Source of the DNA: Ophiosphaerella korrae
Taxonomy: Eukaryota > Ascomycota > Dothideomycetes > Pleosporales > Phaeosphaeriaceae
Direction of reading: 5' to 3'
DNA: 64,000 nt
Assembly (NCBI GenBank): GCA_028456385.1
Contig: JALNQF010000107.1
Coordinates: forward strand, 92,102-156,101
Every line of letters starts with the position of its first letter. Positions within the stretch are counted from its first letter, which is position 1. Made by a program: the position numbers and the translations under genes. Shown here one piece after another: positions 10,270 through 21,513 of this stretch. Under the pieces are notes generated by a model, which was given only the letters and a program-made list of their open reading frames with translations, was not told the DNA's origin and ran no database searches.

Positions 10270-13200
10270 TCACCAGCCCTCAGCAGCCTGCAGATCCGGC
10301 CACTGCGGCTCCAGCTCCCCATCATTGACAGCCTCATCCGCCCAGTCCATTTTCTCGAGCTCGGTGCGGAAAAAGTCTTGTTCTTCTTCGAGCACGCCGG
10401 ATTTTGCTCCGAGGCTTTCCGGGTATCGCTTGAGGTTGTGCCAGTGTGTGAGGGATCGCAGGGCTTGCTCGAGAGGCACGCTTTCGTCGACTTCGGCGTC
10501 AACGTCGCTTCCTGCGAGCCAGTCGTCGCGCAGTTCGGGCCGGCAGTGCAGATATACGGCGGTGATGACGCGCATGTTTGATTGGCGCCACTTTCTGCCG
10601 CAGTAGGGGACTTGGTTTTTGAAGAGTTTGAGAGTGTAGAGGCGAAGTTCTGGTTGAGGAACTTTGAGACTTTTGCGTAGGAATTGTGACGACTTGTATG
10701 ATACGAGCATCAGGTTTCGGTGCGCTTTGTGCTTGCAAATCTTCTGCATGATGCGTAAGTAGTTGATGGAGGTGAAGAACGCTCGCCATGAGAAGTTTGT
10801 AATAGGCTCCTTTGGAAGCTCATTCGTAGGGAAGCCAAGCTCATCAACTTCGGGAGGTTGGGGCGCTATAGGCTGCGCTTTTGGCTCGACTCCAGAATCG
10901 TTTGATTTTTCTCTCGAAAGGCGGATTGGTGGCGGTGCAGCATCGTCGGAGTCAGAGTCACCAACTTCCTTGTCGTGAGATTTTTCCACTTCATTGCCCT
11001 CTTCAGGCGTGTTTCTAGAATGGGCACGGCAGAAGTTGAAGAAACTAAAGTTGTCAGTAAGTAGTAAGTAATCGAACTTTTCGGTGTTTTGACTTACTTC
11101 AGTTCCTCTTGCTCGCTCTTGAAGTTGACAATCCTTTCAATCTCTTGTAGTTGTAGGAGCTTCAAAATTAGCGGCACGTAGCTTGAGTCGACTAGTAGTT
11201 GTGTCATATACTCAAACTTCAAGATGTCTAAGAATGATGTTAGTCATCCGCATAACTGCAAAGGTGGCTTCACTCACGAGAGACCTTGAACCATTTCAAT
11301 ATTAAGACGAGGGTGCCTGTTACTGCTTTGTCCAAAACCTCTTGCGTCCGAATTGCATCCAGCTCTTCATTAGTAGCGGCGATAATGCCGTGGTCATTGG
11401 CTCCATTCGTGTCTGGTCGAGCGGACGCCGTGCCGTTCTGATTTTCTTGGAATTGGAAGCCGCTCTGAAGGCTATTGGTATTACTTGATTGAGTTACCAA
11501 GGCAGTGACATGTGCGAGGATTGCCTTAATGAGGACAATAATCAAAGATTGTAGATTAGGCAGAGCATTGCGCTTTAGCTTCGTCAGCATAAACACTCTC
11601 AACACAAAATAGTGTACTTACATAGAAATGCTCAACCAAATCCATTCTCTCTTGTATACTCCCTGGTGGAGCAGGGTTCTGTTGATCACCTGCTTTTGGC
11701 TCGAGTGAGAGTTCATCAATGTCACGACTCTCATCTAAGCCGGCCCAACCCCTCTCATACTTCATGAATGCCACACGTTCCTCCCAGAGCTGTTTCATGG
11801 CTCGCGTAGCCTTCATACGTTTAGCGAAGAGCTCAGCAGCCTCTAGGATAGACGCCGGAATATCAGACCCTTCCCACCTGCGACCCACAAGTAGATCTTG
11901 TAGGTCTGTTGATCCTTTTCCACCAAGCTTGTTGCTTGATTCATCGAGTGGAGGGTATAAGAAAGGAAACATCTGATTTGTTTGATAATTTTGCTTCTTT
12001 CCACCTTTGCCACCTGATCCAGCTGGGGAAGGTGGAGGTGAGGGGGCCGGCGTTGCTATATGTACAGGTTGGTGGAGGATAGAGGTATTATTTCCGTGTG
12101 CATCTCCCAGTCCAGAGCCGAAAACGTGGTTGCCTGCTACCTTGCTAGGGTGATTTTTTAATGGTGGGAGTATAGAGTTGTTCTCGGGCTCAAGTGGAAA
12201 CAAAGGCGGTGGGGCATTGTAGGCTGGGTACTTTGAGCTGATTTCTTGACGGAATAGGTGGTAATCAAGGGGTGAGGCAGTGATAATAGGTTGTCCTTTG
12301 GCATCCTCCGATTCCACGCTCTTGTCTCGGAACGATTCTTTAGCTTTGTCAACCTCTGCAAGCCCGCCGAAAAACACTAGAATTGTCTTCCAAAGCAGCA
12401 GAGACACTTTGCCTAATGGCAGGTTAATCGAATCATCCCACCGCATTTTTGAAACTAGATCGACAAGTAACATTAGTAAGCCAGGTTTCTCAAGGTCTAG
12501 AAGTGCCTTCCTGAGTTCTAGGCTGTCTTTTTCTTTCTCTTCAACGCGTGCAACTTCAAGAATGATGTAGACAGCGGTCATTGCGCACCAGATTTCACGG
12601 CGTTCTGCTTCTTTGCTGTCACGTGGGACGTCAGATGCGACATCTCCGCCACAAGTTCGCAGAAGCGATGATTTTAGTACATTCACGATTGCTTGTAGGC
12701 CATTGCTATCAATGACTAAGTGAGTGTTTCGTTTGATCAAGGATGTCTGTCGGCCAGATTGCTCGTATGGCCCGCCGGGCGCATCACCTGCACGGGAGGT
12801 GCGCCCTGAAGCGTCCTCGACATGCACACTTGCGGCAGACAGACCAGCACTCTCGTACCAGCATCCAAGAAGCACATATACAAGTGCTTCAAGCTTCTTC
12901 AATCGCAAAGCCGGGTCTTGTTGTTGGAGTCCTTCGATGAGATGGGTTACAAAAGTCGTATGTTGTGATGCGGCAGCGCGTTCCCAGTCCAGCCCGCCTT
13001 GGTCATATTCCGAGTCTCTGAGGCCATTGTGTACAGTCCACTCCAACGCGAAAGACGCGTGTGTTTTTAGGAGCATGGCCTGCTCCTCGACAGAATACGA
13101 GAACCATTCCTCCACCTCTTCCTCAAACGACGATGCATCGGTGTATGTAAATGCGTATGGCGCAGGCTCGACCTTGGGTAGGCCCTGCACGAGGTTCTGA

Positions 13201-13535
13201 AGCTGGGCAAGTGCGAGCAGGTCGGCTGGAGGGGCATCTGGCGGCGGGGCGGGCGGGGCGGGAGGGGGAAGGTGTAACGGGGCAGGCGTGGGTATTGAGG
13301 TGCCGCGCTGAAGGCCAGGTCGTGCAGGCAGAGTGAGAGGAGGACCGACGGGCGGACGACCGTCACCTTGGTCTAAGGGCACACGCTGTTGTGTTGCATT
13401 GAGGGGAGGGTCGAGCTGTTCCTCGGGTTCGGCCTCAATGACGGGGAAGTCAGAGCTTGAGTTCCCTATCAGCTCCGCTGCATCAAGCACCGGAGGTACG
13501 AGAGGCTCCTCGGGAGCGATGCTGTTTCCGTCCAT
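10270..13535 (-). CDS. far11: Far11/STRIP-type STRIPAK complex subunit
   Basis: Four exons, 11622-13535, 11278-11578, 11098-11227 and 10270-11044, with introns of 43, 50 and 53 nt, give 1039 aa. Residues 100-450 form the N1221 region (FEEEVEEWFSYSVEEQAML, HLVIDSNGLQAIVNVLK, CAMTAVYIILEVAR), followed by a disordered PPPSPAGSGGKGGKK linker and the DUF3402 region (GSTDLQDLLVGRRWEGSDIP, MKQLWEERVAFMKYERGW, HILKFEYMTQLLVDSSYVP, LNFFNFCRAHSRNTP, LKLFKNQVPYCGRKW). These are the two hallmark blocks of STRIP1/2 and yeast Far11. The protein is a scaffold of the striatin-interacting phosphatase and kinase complex at the nuclear envelope/ER; fungal orthologues are needed for cell fusion, fruiting-body development and septation. 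The N-terminus has a Pro-rich low-complexity stretch (about 60-115). All three splice junctions restore conserved sequence, so the model is strong. Confidence 0.93.
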
Positions 13536-14217
13536 TGCGGCCCAGGCCAGATAATGGTGTAGGGGTCGGTGAGTGGGCGGTGAGTGGTTGATTTACTGCC
13601 GCGCCCACCATGGTGATGGATGCTTTACATCCAACGCATATTATCCTAGCCGAGTTTTAGTTGTCGAGTGACGATGAGCGTATTGGTTATTTCTTGTATG
13701 CTTGCTGAGGAAGGTGGGTGGTGGTGCACACCAGTTGTGACATCGGGCTATCGCTTCAGCCAATTGGGCGCTCGTGCGGCTCAACCCTCACTACTCACGA
13801 GTCACGAGTCACGATGATCCAAGACTGTAACAAGATAGTATCTTGAGTCACATCATAGACACCACATGCATATTCCAAAACGAGCTTGCAAACAAAATCA
13901 CATTTACACAGTGGAGCTCTGCTTAGCACCATGTCGTGATGACAGTCATTCGTAACCGAAGCAAGCCATTGCCCCACCCTAGAAAGTTGCCCCAAGAAGG
14001 CAAGAAATCGACAGAAGCCAGTCTCCTCTGCCACTACATACGAAAACAAATACCATAGGCCCACGCCCGAGAATGAGTGTCACCGCCGCCGTACAACGCC
14101 GGGATGGTACGAACAGATGTCGTGACTGCAATAAAACATGCTAGGGGTTGGAGTGGGCTATCCACACCATCCACAGGCCCGGAGGAAAAACAAACCATGC
14201 GAACTATACATCCCTCA
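13536..14217. other. Far11 promoter / bHLH 3' flank
   Basis: Lies between two minus-strand genes: upstream sequence of far11 and downstream sequence of the bHLH gene. No protein-like frame is seen. Confidence 0.5.
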
Positions 14218-15143
14218 TTATGCGATCGGGTTTGGCCCAGATTGCTCACCGTTCTCTTGGCGCTCCTTGATCCCCTCTGGGAAAATGCCGGCGTTCTCGC
14301 AGGCATGCTTGTAAATTTGTAGCTCATCCCAGGCCCGTTGATGATCAGCCTTGAACTTGTCGCAGCTTGCACTGAGCTCGGTGATGGCCTGCTCGGTGAG
14401 CAACTTCTCAAGAGTCCACTTCTCAATATTCTGCTGCTCGTTTTCTTTCAGCTGGGTAATGAATTGCACGGCGCGCTGCAGAATTGAGCCCTTGTTCTTC
14501 TCGCAGCCGGGGACAATCTTGGCCAACTCGTTGATCCCTTCATTGATTGTTTCACGTCGTCGGCGTTCAACTGGGCTTGGTTAGATAGGAAACTCAGACG
14601 CTGGGTGGGGTGCTCACCTTCTTTATGGTTGTCCCTCCGAACCTTATGCCACTCATCAGAGCCAACAGGAGGCTTATGCGAAGCATTCTGTGGTGGCGAG
14701 TCACTCGAAGATGGTTGGCCTTGGCGTCCGCCTTGTGTTGCGGCCTTGAGAGCTTCGAGACTGAAGTCTTGCATGCCCGTTTGTTGTGAATGATGATCAC
14801 CCATATTGAAGGAATCTCCTCCAGAGCCTGGTGTTTGAAACTGCAATTCAGTCGCTTGTGGCACGGTCATCTGATGGTAGGCAAGAGCAGCGGCGGCAGT
14901 GTCTCCAACGCTGGCAGTATTGCCGCCATTTTGGTGTACGTCGTATTGTTGTGACATGTCGTCGTCAGCGCCGGCGTTGTGTGCGGCGAGGAAGTTGGCC
15001 GTGACCTGGTCGGACAAATCCGAGTTAGAGTTGGGAGCAGGCCGGTTGAGTCCTTGGTCGCGTGTATCGCGCTTCCGTTTGTTGGAAAGCGGGTTGTGGG
15101 CATCCAGCTTGGCGTCGGTGGGATAGCCAGCAGTATCGGCCAT
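14218..15143 (-). CDS. cbf1: Cbf1/AnBH1-type bHLH transcription factor
   Basis: Two exons, 14618-15143 and 14218-14570, separated by a 47-nt intron (14571-14617), encode 292 aa. The intron splits the basic region: ...DNHKE|VERRRRETINEGINELAKI, after which helix 1, loop (PGCEKNKGS) and helix 2 (ILQRAVQFITQLKENE) follow, then a leucine-containing coiled coil (EKWTLEKLLTEQAITEL). The basic-region triad H173, E177, R181 is that of CACGTG (E-box) binders. The N-terminal half is Gln/Ala/Asn-rich and disordered. Fungal Cbf1 homologues bind TCACGTG and act in sulphur amino-acid gene control and, in yeast, at centromere element CDEI; Aspergillus AnBH1 is a repressor of penicillin genes. I start at the ATG with a good context (AGC ATG G); an in-frame upstream extension of 45 residues to 15278 exists but is poorly composed. 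E-box strings occur ahead of other genes here, e.g. at 32052. Confidence 0.9.
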
Positions 15144-18100
15144 GCTCAGGTAGGAAATTGCGTCAAAGACAAGCTGACGGTGCACTGTCGGCTGGAGGGC
15201 GGCTGGTCTTGGTGCAGAGGGAATGGAGGCTGAGGAGCAGGCGCGAACCAGCCAAGGTGGGGAGTCGCAGCGCTTCACCCACTAGTTCACGCGCTGATAA
15301 AAGTGCTATGAGATCTGGGGCTATACGCCCAAGAATAGCTCACGGGAGCCTAAGGGATACAAATGTTAGAACGGGAGAGGACAACAGAGACAGTGGGAGC
15401 AGTGCGACCATGGAGGGCAGGCGGACGATTGGGTGCATCGAGTGACTACAGCTATTGCTATGGCTGTGAGACCAGCCCGTCACTCTCGAAGGAGAAGGGC
15501 TGTATGGCAATGGCAGGCATTGTGCAAGCTGCCGTGTGTCGTGCGCCGTGCTTGGTCGTAGACGCGCCCAAGGACCGCAGGCGGGGGAACAGAAGATGCG
15601 CCGGATCAGCTCAGGCAAGCAACCAGCAGAGCGCGACGGTCGCACACAGATGGCTTGGCCTGCACCTTCTCGCGACGCCTCGAGGGTGTGGAGAGATGAC
15701 GCGAAGGGACAGACAGAGTGATGCGACAGTAGGGAATCATTATCTTACCGGAGGTTGAGGTGCTTGGTGCTTCCGAGGTCGTCACCTGATTGAGGTCAGA
15801 CCAAGCCGCGTCGTGACATGAACAACGTTGTGGAGATGGGCAGTTAGGGGCACGAAATTGGTTCTTGTGCTGGTATGATATAAAGCGAAACATGGAGACA
15901 ATACTCACCTGGATCCAGGGCCCTGTTGCAGCAAGTGGTGGGCGATATCACGGTCAAGTTGATGGGGGACACGTGCAAAGACACATGATCAGGCCTGGAG
16001 GGCTTTGGTGCGCTTATGAAGGAAAAGCCGGCCTACACCCCTAGCGGACAAGCCCGTGAGGCCGGCCAATGACGGCCGCGCACCACGCCATGCCAGCTTC
16101 CCCACCTTCCAGCCGCACCATCACGCACGCAACCATCACACTTCATGGTCGACGGCAGGGTCGCTGCTGGCTCAGGCCTGCCAAAGTACTCCGACAGACA
16201 TGCACTCGTCGCCAGTTCTGCATCGCGTTGGATGTCCCGGGGTGCTGTGCCTATTCACCTCGCGACGCCGCTGCCACGGTGCCCGCCACGCTGTGGCCCG
16301 CTGTGCCGACGCGCGACGGCGGGTAGGGGGCGGGCCAGAGCAGCAAACTGTCGGGGCTCAGCAGACCCCTCACCCTCCACGACACGCCCTCTCACATGAT
16401 TAAATCACATGCCGTGTGTGTTGCATTGCTGCATAACCTCCCCCACACTCGATACTCTCTGCGCCCTGTCTGGTTGTTCCGGTGATCGGCCCGGCATGCA
16501 AACTTGCACACGCTGCAAAGACGCTCTCTAGTATCTTGCGCACCTTAGCCCGACAACTTGGTCCTGTGTGCGTCAACGAGCCTACAATCTCGGCAGTAGT
16601 GATTTGGTCTCTGCCTCAAAGCGTGTCGTAGCATCTGGAATACTACTCTCGGCTGTTGTTCATGCCCGCCTATCTTATGCTATCTAACTCCAAGCGGGAG
16701 GTAGCATATGCCATTACACTATCCAACTAGAGTGGTAGCCTGGTCGCTTCCAAACCGTCCAGGTCTTTACCACCTCCGCCGCATTGCACTATGCCCACTG
16801 CCCCGGTACCCAATGCTCAACCTCGTATCAAGTCTTGCTTCCCGGTCCATCTTCACAGCAGCTTCCGACCATGAAGATGTCTTGACTTTGGCCACAGCCA
16901 CAGCCACTTGCCCCTCTCTCCAAGGAGTAAATGTAGGAGCCTGTTTGTCACATGTTGAGCTGCCTAGCTATCAGCCTTACACTACTATAAACATGTCTTG
17001 AACGCTTTTCTCTCATTGGCCCCGTACTCTCCAGTCTCAACACCACTTCCTCTTCTTTGTAAGACCTATCAGCTGCCTTCGTCACGAGCCATACGCAGTG
17101 AGTCGAGTTAGCCTTGCAACCGCGACAGGCATCCTAGATTGCTTTTATTGTGGAAGGTTCAACCTTTGAAACAATCTGTGTTGAGCTACTGTTGTGAGAG
17201 CAGGTACACAGTCAGGCTCTGCTCTTCTAATCTATATTGGCTTCTGAGCACGTACTCATGCTCAAGTTGATGTGTCCCCCGAAATAGGGAGTGGTGGCCA
17301 CACTCGATTCATTGCCAGACACCATCATTACTAACACGTATCAACAAATCAGCCACAAGAGCAAATCGTTGTCTTAGCTTGACGACTATATCGACGTCGA
17401 CGTGACCCAATCCCAGAGCGTTCAAGACTGCAACGTCGCTTGCACAGCTTATCAAACAGGCTTGTATGTTGCAACAAGTTAGCCAGTCCAAAGACCCAAA
17501 CAGCCCTACATTGGTGCCCAGTCACAAAAGAAGTCCTGTGCTCGTACACTCACCGGAGTGCGGACCAGATGGCGCTCTAGCTGCATCATCTATCTACCCA
17601 GGGCAACACTCGTCCCTGGATGTGGGAACCAGTTCATGCCTATCAGCAGTCTTGTACGACTTGGTGTTCCGTGCTCTTGTGCTACGCTGTCTCACTGTGT
17701 GAGTAGCCAAGTCTAGTTACACTCTGGTTGCTGATTGCCAGGCGTGGAGGGCAGTCTGCAGTTGGGGAGCCATATTACTTGTGCAGATTGTGCATGGGCG
17801 CTGGGCTTGTGAGTATGTGTGTAAATGATTGAATCTTGAAGTGAACTTCAGCCATATATTGTTGAGATAGTCTAGGCCTTGAGGCTTGTTTAATCATTTT
17901 CCTCGTGTACAATTGCTCTTGTTCAACTTCATGGAATATACAAGTCTAGCGAGATCACAGGATGAGGCTCATCGAGGGGATCTCAAGTCTATGTGCGTCG
18001 CCTCATATTTAGCGAGCTGATGGCAGTGCCTAGAAATTCATTGAAAACCCCAGCTCTGTTTAAAAGGTAATCTCTACCTTCATCTCATAACCATTAAGCA

Positions 18101-18334
18101 ACAGAAACCAAGCAGTCGCTAGTGTCGTGATCCCAATTGGTCCCGTGCGTGGTCTCGTAGCTTCCATGGCTCGAGCGTAAGGATCGCTCTTGGCATTGTG
18201 TGGAGCAATTGGGCACGCCAAATTATTACCCAAAACAACACAACTCACCATCACAAAACCCTTCATATCTTTCAACTTGTGCCCCACGCGTAGATATACC
18301 CAAGCTTATATAAGGCAAGCAAATACATTCTAAA
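15144..18334. other. 3.2-kb intergenic region
   Basis: Long spacer between the divergently transcribed bHLH gene (minus) and the YAG7-like gene (plus). It is not strongly AT-biased and has many short frames on both strands, none with a domain, conserved motif or convincing splice structure. A regulated promoter with a long 5' UTR for the bHLH gene, or an unannotated non-coding RNA, would fit; I cannot demonstrate either. Confidence 0.45.
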
Positions 18335-19905
18335 ATGGCCCCCGACGTTGTGTTCAAGGTCCAAGCGCTGGTTACGGGCGAGTCGAAGAGCGCGCGCAAG
18401 AAGAAGGCCAAGGCAGAAGCTGGAGACGCTGCGGTCCCAGCTACCCGCGAGCAGACGGTGTCCGAGGTTGGCGCGGGTGGTTCTGAACTTGCAGGCAAGA
18501 GCAATGGCGGCGATAGCGAGAATGCCTACATTCGGGAGCTGCAGAAGTGAGTGATCCTGACAAGGCTGAGAAGCATTCACATTTGGAGGAGACTAGCGAC
18601 TGACCATACGCAATGTAGGAACATCCGCAACATCAACAAGAAGCTGGTAAGTCTGGCTACGTATTCTAAACTGCTGCCCGCCAGTCGCTTACAATTGGCC
18701 CACAGAGCGCGATGCAAAAAACGGACAGCATCATCGAAGCGAACCCCGGCGTCTCCCTCGACGAACTTGTTGCCTCCCGTAAGATCAACGCCGACCAGAA
18801 AGCCTCGGCCGAAAAGAAGCCAGCGCTACAGGCCCAGCGCGCGCAATTGGAGGAGCAGTTCGCCCACTTTCAGAGGTACGGCCAGGAGCACGAGGAGAAG
18901 TTCGCACGCGAAAAGGAGATTCTGCAGAAGTCACACTCCTCTGAGCTCGCCGCCCTGAGGGAAACGCTAAAGGCTGAGGCGGTTCTAGAGCAGAAGAAAC
19001 TGCTAAAGGAGAAGCTGCTGACTCTTTCGCGTTTCTTGAGGGCAGCCGCTGCTCGACGACAACTGGAAGACGATGACTCGGACTTAACCAAGGCTTTCGA
19101 GGGTGCGCTGCTCCAGGTTTACGGAGGTGATGCCGCTGCGGTGCTGGCGGTAGAGAAGCTCATTGAGGGTACACAAGATAGCGTACCAAACACCGAGGGC
19201 TATGCTCTAAGCGTCACTTGTAAGACTTGAGTACCGAGCTACCGAAGCAATTTTGCTAATTGGACTCCAGATGCTGAAGTCAAGCAGGCTGCACTTGACG
19301 AAGCTCCATTCGCTGCAGAGGAAGCTTGGGTTGAGGAAGTCGCTCAATCACAACCTAACCCTCCCGAGACCGAGACTCTAGAAGCTGTGTCGGACCCTAC
19401 CGTCGCTCACGCTGGGCTCACTGAGATTGATGCTGGCGCAGCACCTATTAGCGGAAGCACAGAGATTACCCCCACTGCACCAGCAGCGTCGAGTATCGAG
19501 GCTGGAGCTGCCAATGCTGCCGCAGTGGCGCAGTGGGACAAGCAGGCAACTGGCGCTGATGACCCTCCGAGTGAGTCTTTTGAAATTGGTCCACGAGATC
19601 CCGCCGAGACTGAGACTCCCAACGCTGCCGCTCCAGTAACTAGCACCCAGAGCTGGGCCGATGATACTCCTGAGCCTCAAGCAGCATCAGGTGCTGCTGC
19701 AGGTGGCGACGGCTTCCACGAAGTTCACCACTCCCGGGGCGGCCGTGGACGCGGAGGACACCAAGGTGAAGGACGAGGAGGATTTAGGGGTAGGGGCCGC
19801 GGTGGTCCACGAGGTGACTTCCGTGGAGGTCGAGGACGCGGACGTGGTGAGTTCAGAGGTCCTCGAGGAGGGTTCCGCGGTCCCCCTCGGGGTGAATCCT
19901 CATAA
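18335..19905 (+). CDS. YAG7: YAG7-like ribosome-associated RGG protein
   Basis: Four exons, 18335-18546, 18619-18646, 18706-19219 and 19271-19905, encode 462 aa. The 28-nt second exon (NIRNINKKL) is essential to join the N-terminal ENAYIRELQK to SAMQKTDSIIEANPG. Introns are 72, 59 and 51 nt. The region from about 62 to 230 matches the Yag7 dimerisation/helical core: YIRELQKNIRNINKKL, VSLDELVASRKINADQKAS, KKPALQAQRAQLEEQ, followed by a long charged coiled coil. The C-terminus (about 400-462) is a dense RGG/RGR block ending in PRGESS, a typical RNA-binding, arginine-methylated tail. Yeast Yag7 associates with ribosomes and its overexpression is growth-inhibitory; the precise role is not known. 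Acidic Ala/Glu/Pro-rich sequence links the two halves. Confidence 0.88.
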
Positions 19906-21513
19906 GTCGCTTGGCGTCCATTCACATATGCTGCATGGAGGCCCGAAAACAACAAAAAGTTTCCCGACCTCCAGCAAGATTGGGTATGTATTCCCGATCA
20001 AGGCCTCTGAGCAAAGCAACATATGAAACACGCCAAAAAGCACATGTACAGCCTACTCTGTTTACTGCATAGCATCGGTGCCTTGGATCTTCTCGGGTAT
20101 GGGCCATTTGTACACTATCAAGGGCTTCACTGGGGATGCGATCTGGCGCTCAAAATATATGGACTAGTCTATTGCCTTTGAGTTTTCTGCTTTAACGTGA
20201 TTGATTTCGCCGTCGCCCCTCACTGCCCATGTTCAGTGCGACCTGTCGCCCGCCCAACGGCCAGACTACCACATGGTGAGATGCATGTTCGCCACGCAAG
20301 ACCGACGCCTAGTCCACAGGGCTGACGATGCCGCCCAACCCCTGGCCGTGTCCTGTCGATCCGGAGAATTCCCATCGCTCCGCTGATTGCCGATGCGAGT
20401 GTGCATCAGATGACAACGTCAGGAACAGTTCCGATTACTGCCTTTGCACAGACACGCTTAGCCTTGCCTCAGCGATGATGAGTCAACGCTATCTTCCCAC
20501 TTCGTGGGCGTTGCTTGCATCTGTCTGGTGGTGGGGTGCATTGTCCTGGCGGTGTGCGAGGGCCGGTGAGACTAGCCCGGCTGATTACACGATGCTATTG
20601 GTGTTTTGGTGAGGGTTTGCGGCGGATGGGGTGCATGAACCAGTGGGCGGTTGCCGCAAACACTCACCAGGGAGGCTGTCAGAAAAGCTTAATTAGACCG
20701 GGGACGGGAGAATTTTCGAGAAGAGTGGGAAGGTTTGGGGGTGGGGGTTGGGTGGTTGGGGTGAATATGCCACTGGTGTCGCATGTATATGCTGGTAGAT
20801 GATGAGAACGTGTTTGCAGACTTGTGCTTATAGGAAAGGTGGAGATAGCGGATATAGACGATTACACTAAATGGGGCGCGTGGTGGAAGGGTGGTGAACG
20901 AGTGGACCTGGGGCTGGCGTGATCTGATAAGATGAGGCGGCTGATTAGATGTTTGAGATGACGTGCATACCAGATACCAGTCGCACACGATGCAGGAGGT
21001 TGCGCAGCAGCAATGGGAACCTGGGCCTCTTGTAAAAATAAAAAGATCTGACCTCAGCATTACACATAATATAGGTAACCCTCCCCTCCATCCCCTCCGC
21101 TCCTCCCATCCACGGCCAATCTAGACTTTCCATCGCACGCCGTTCGCGCTGGATGACCTGATGGTCAGGCCAGGCCAGCGATTTGCGTCTATGCGGCTAG
21201 CAGGGATGCTTAGCGCGCTTGGCGACCTTCACACCTTCCACGCCTCCTCATTGCACTCCAGCACCACTGCCCGCGCCCTACCGTCTCTCCCCACCCGCCA
21301 TATCGCCCAATAACGATCCCCAAAGCTCGGCCTAGTCGGTGCGCAACCTAGAAAATTATTGCGATTCTGCTTCACCTGCTCTGTGGCCGCGGAGGCGGGA
21401 AGAGCGATGCTTGTTGGCCTCAGGCTCCTCCCAGACTACACTCGCTAGCTGCAAACGCCCTCTTGCGGGCGTGCTGAGACACGCACGCGACGGCCAACTT
21501 GTCTGCTGTTGCT
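19906..21513. other. intergenic, no gene seen
   Basis: Contains the 3' flank of the YAG7-like gene and the promoter of the JmjC gene. Short overlapping frames around 20.2-20.8 and 21.3-21.5 kb have no domain signature. Confidence 0.5.

Noticed and set aside
15144..18334. Several 60-135 codon frames in the long spacer
   Set aside because: None has a domain, signal peptide or splice-supported extension; overlapping frames on both strands are typical of unselected GC-balanced DNA.
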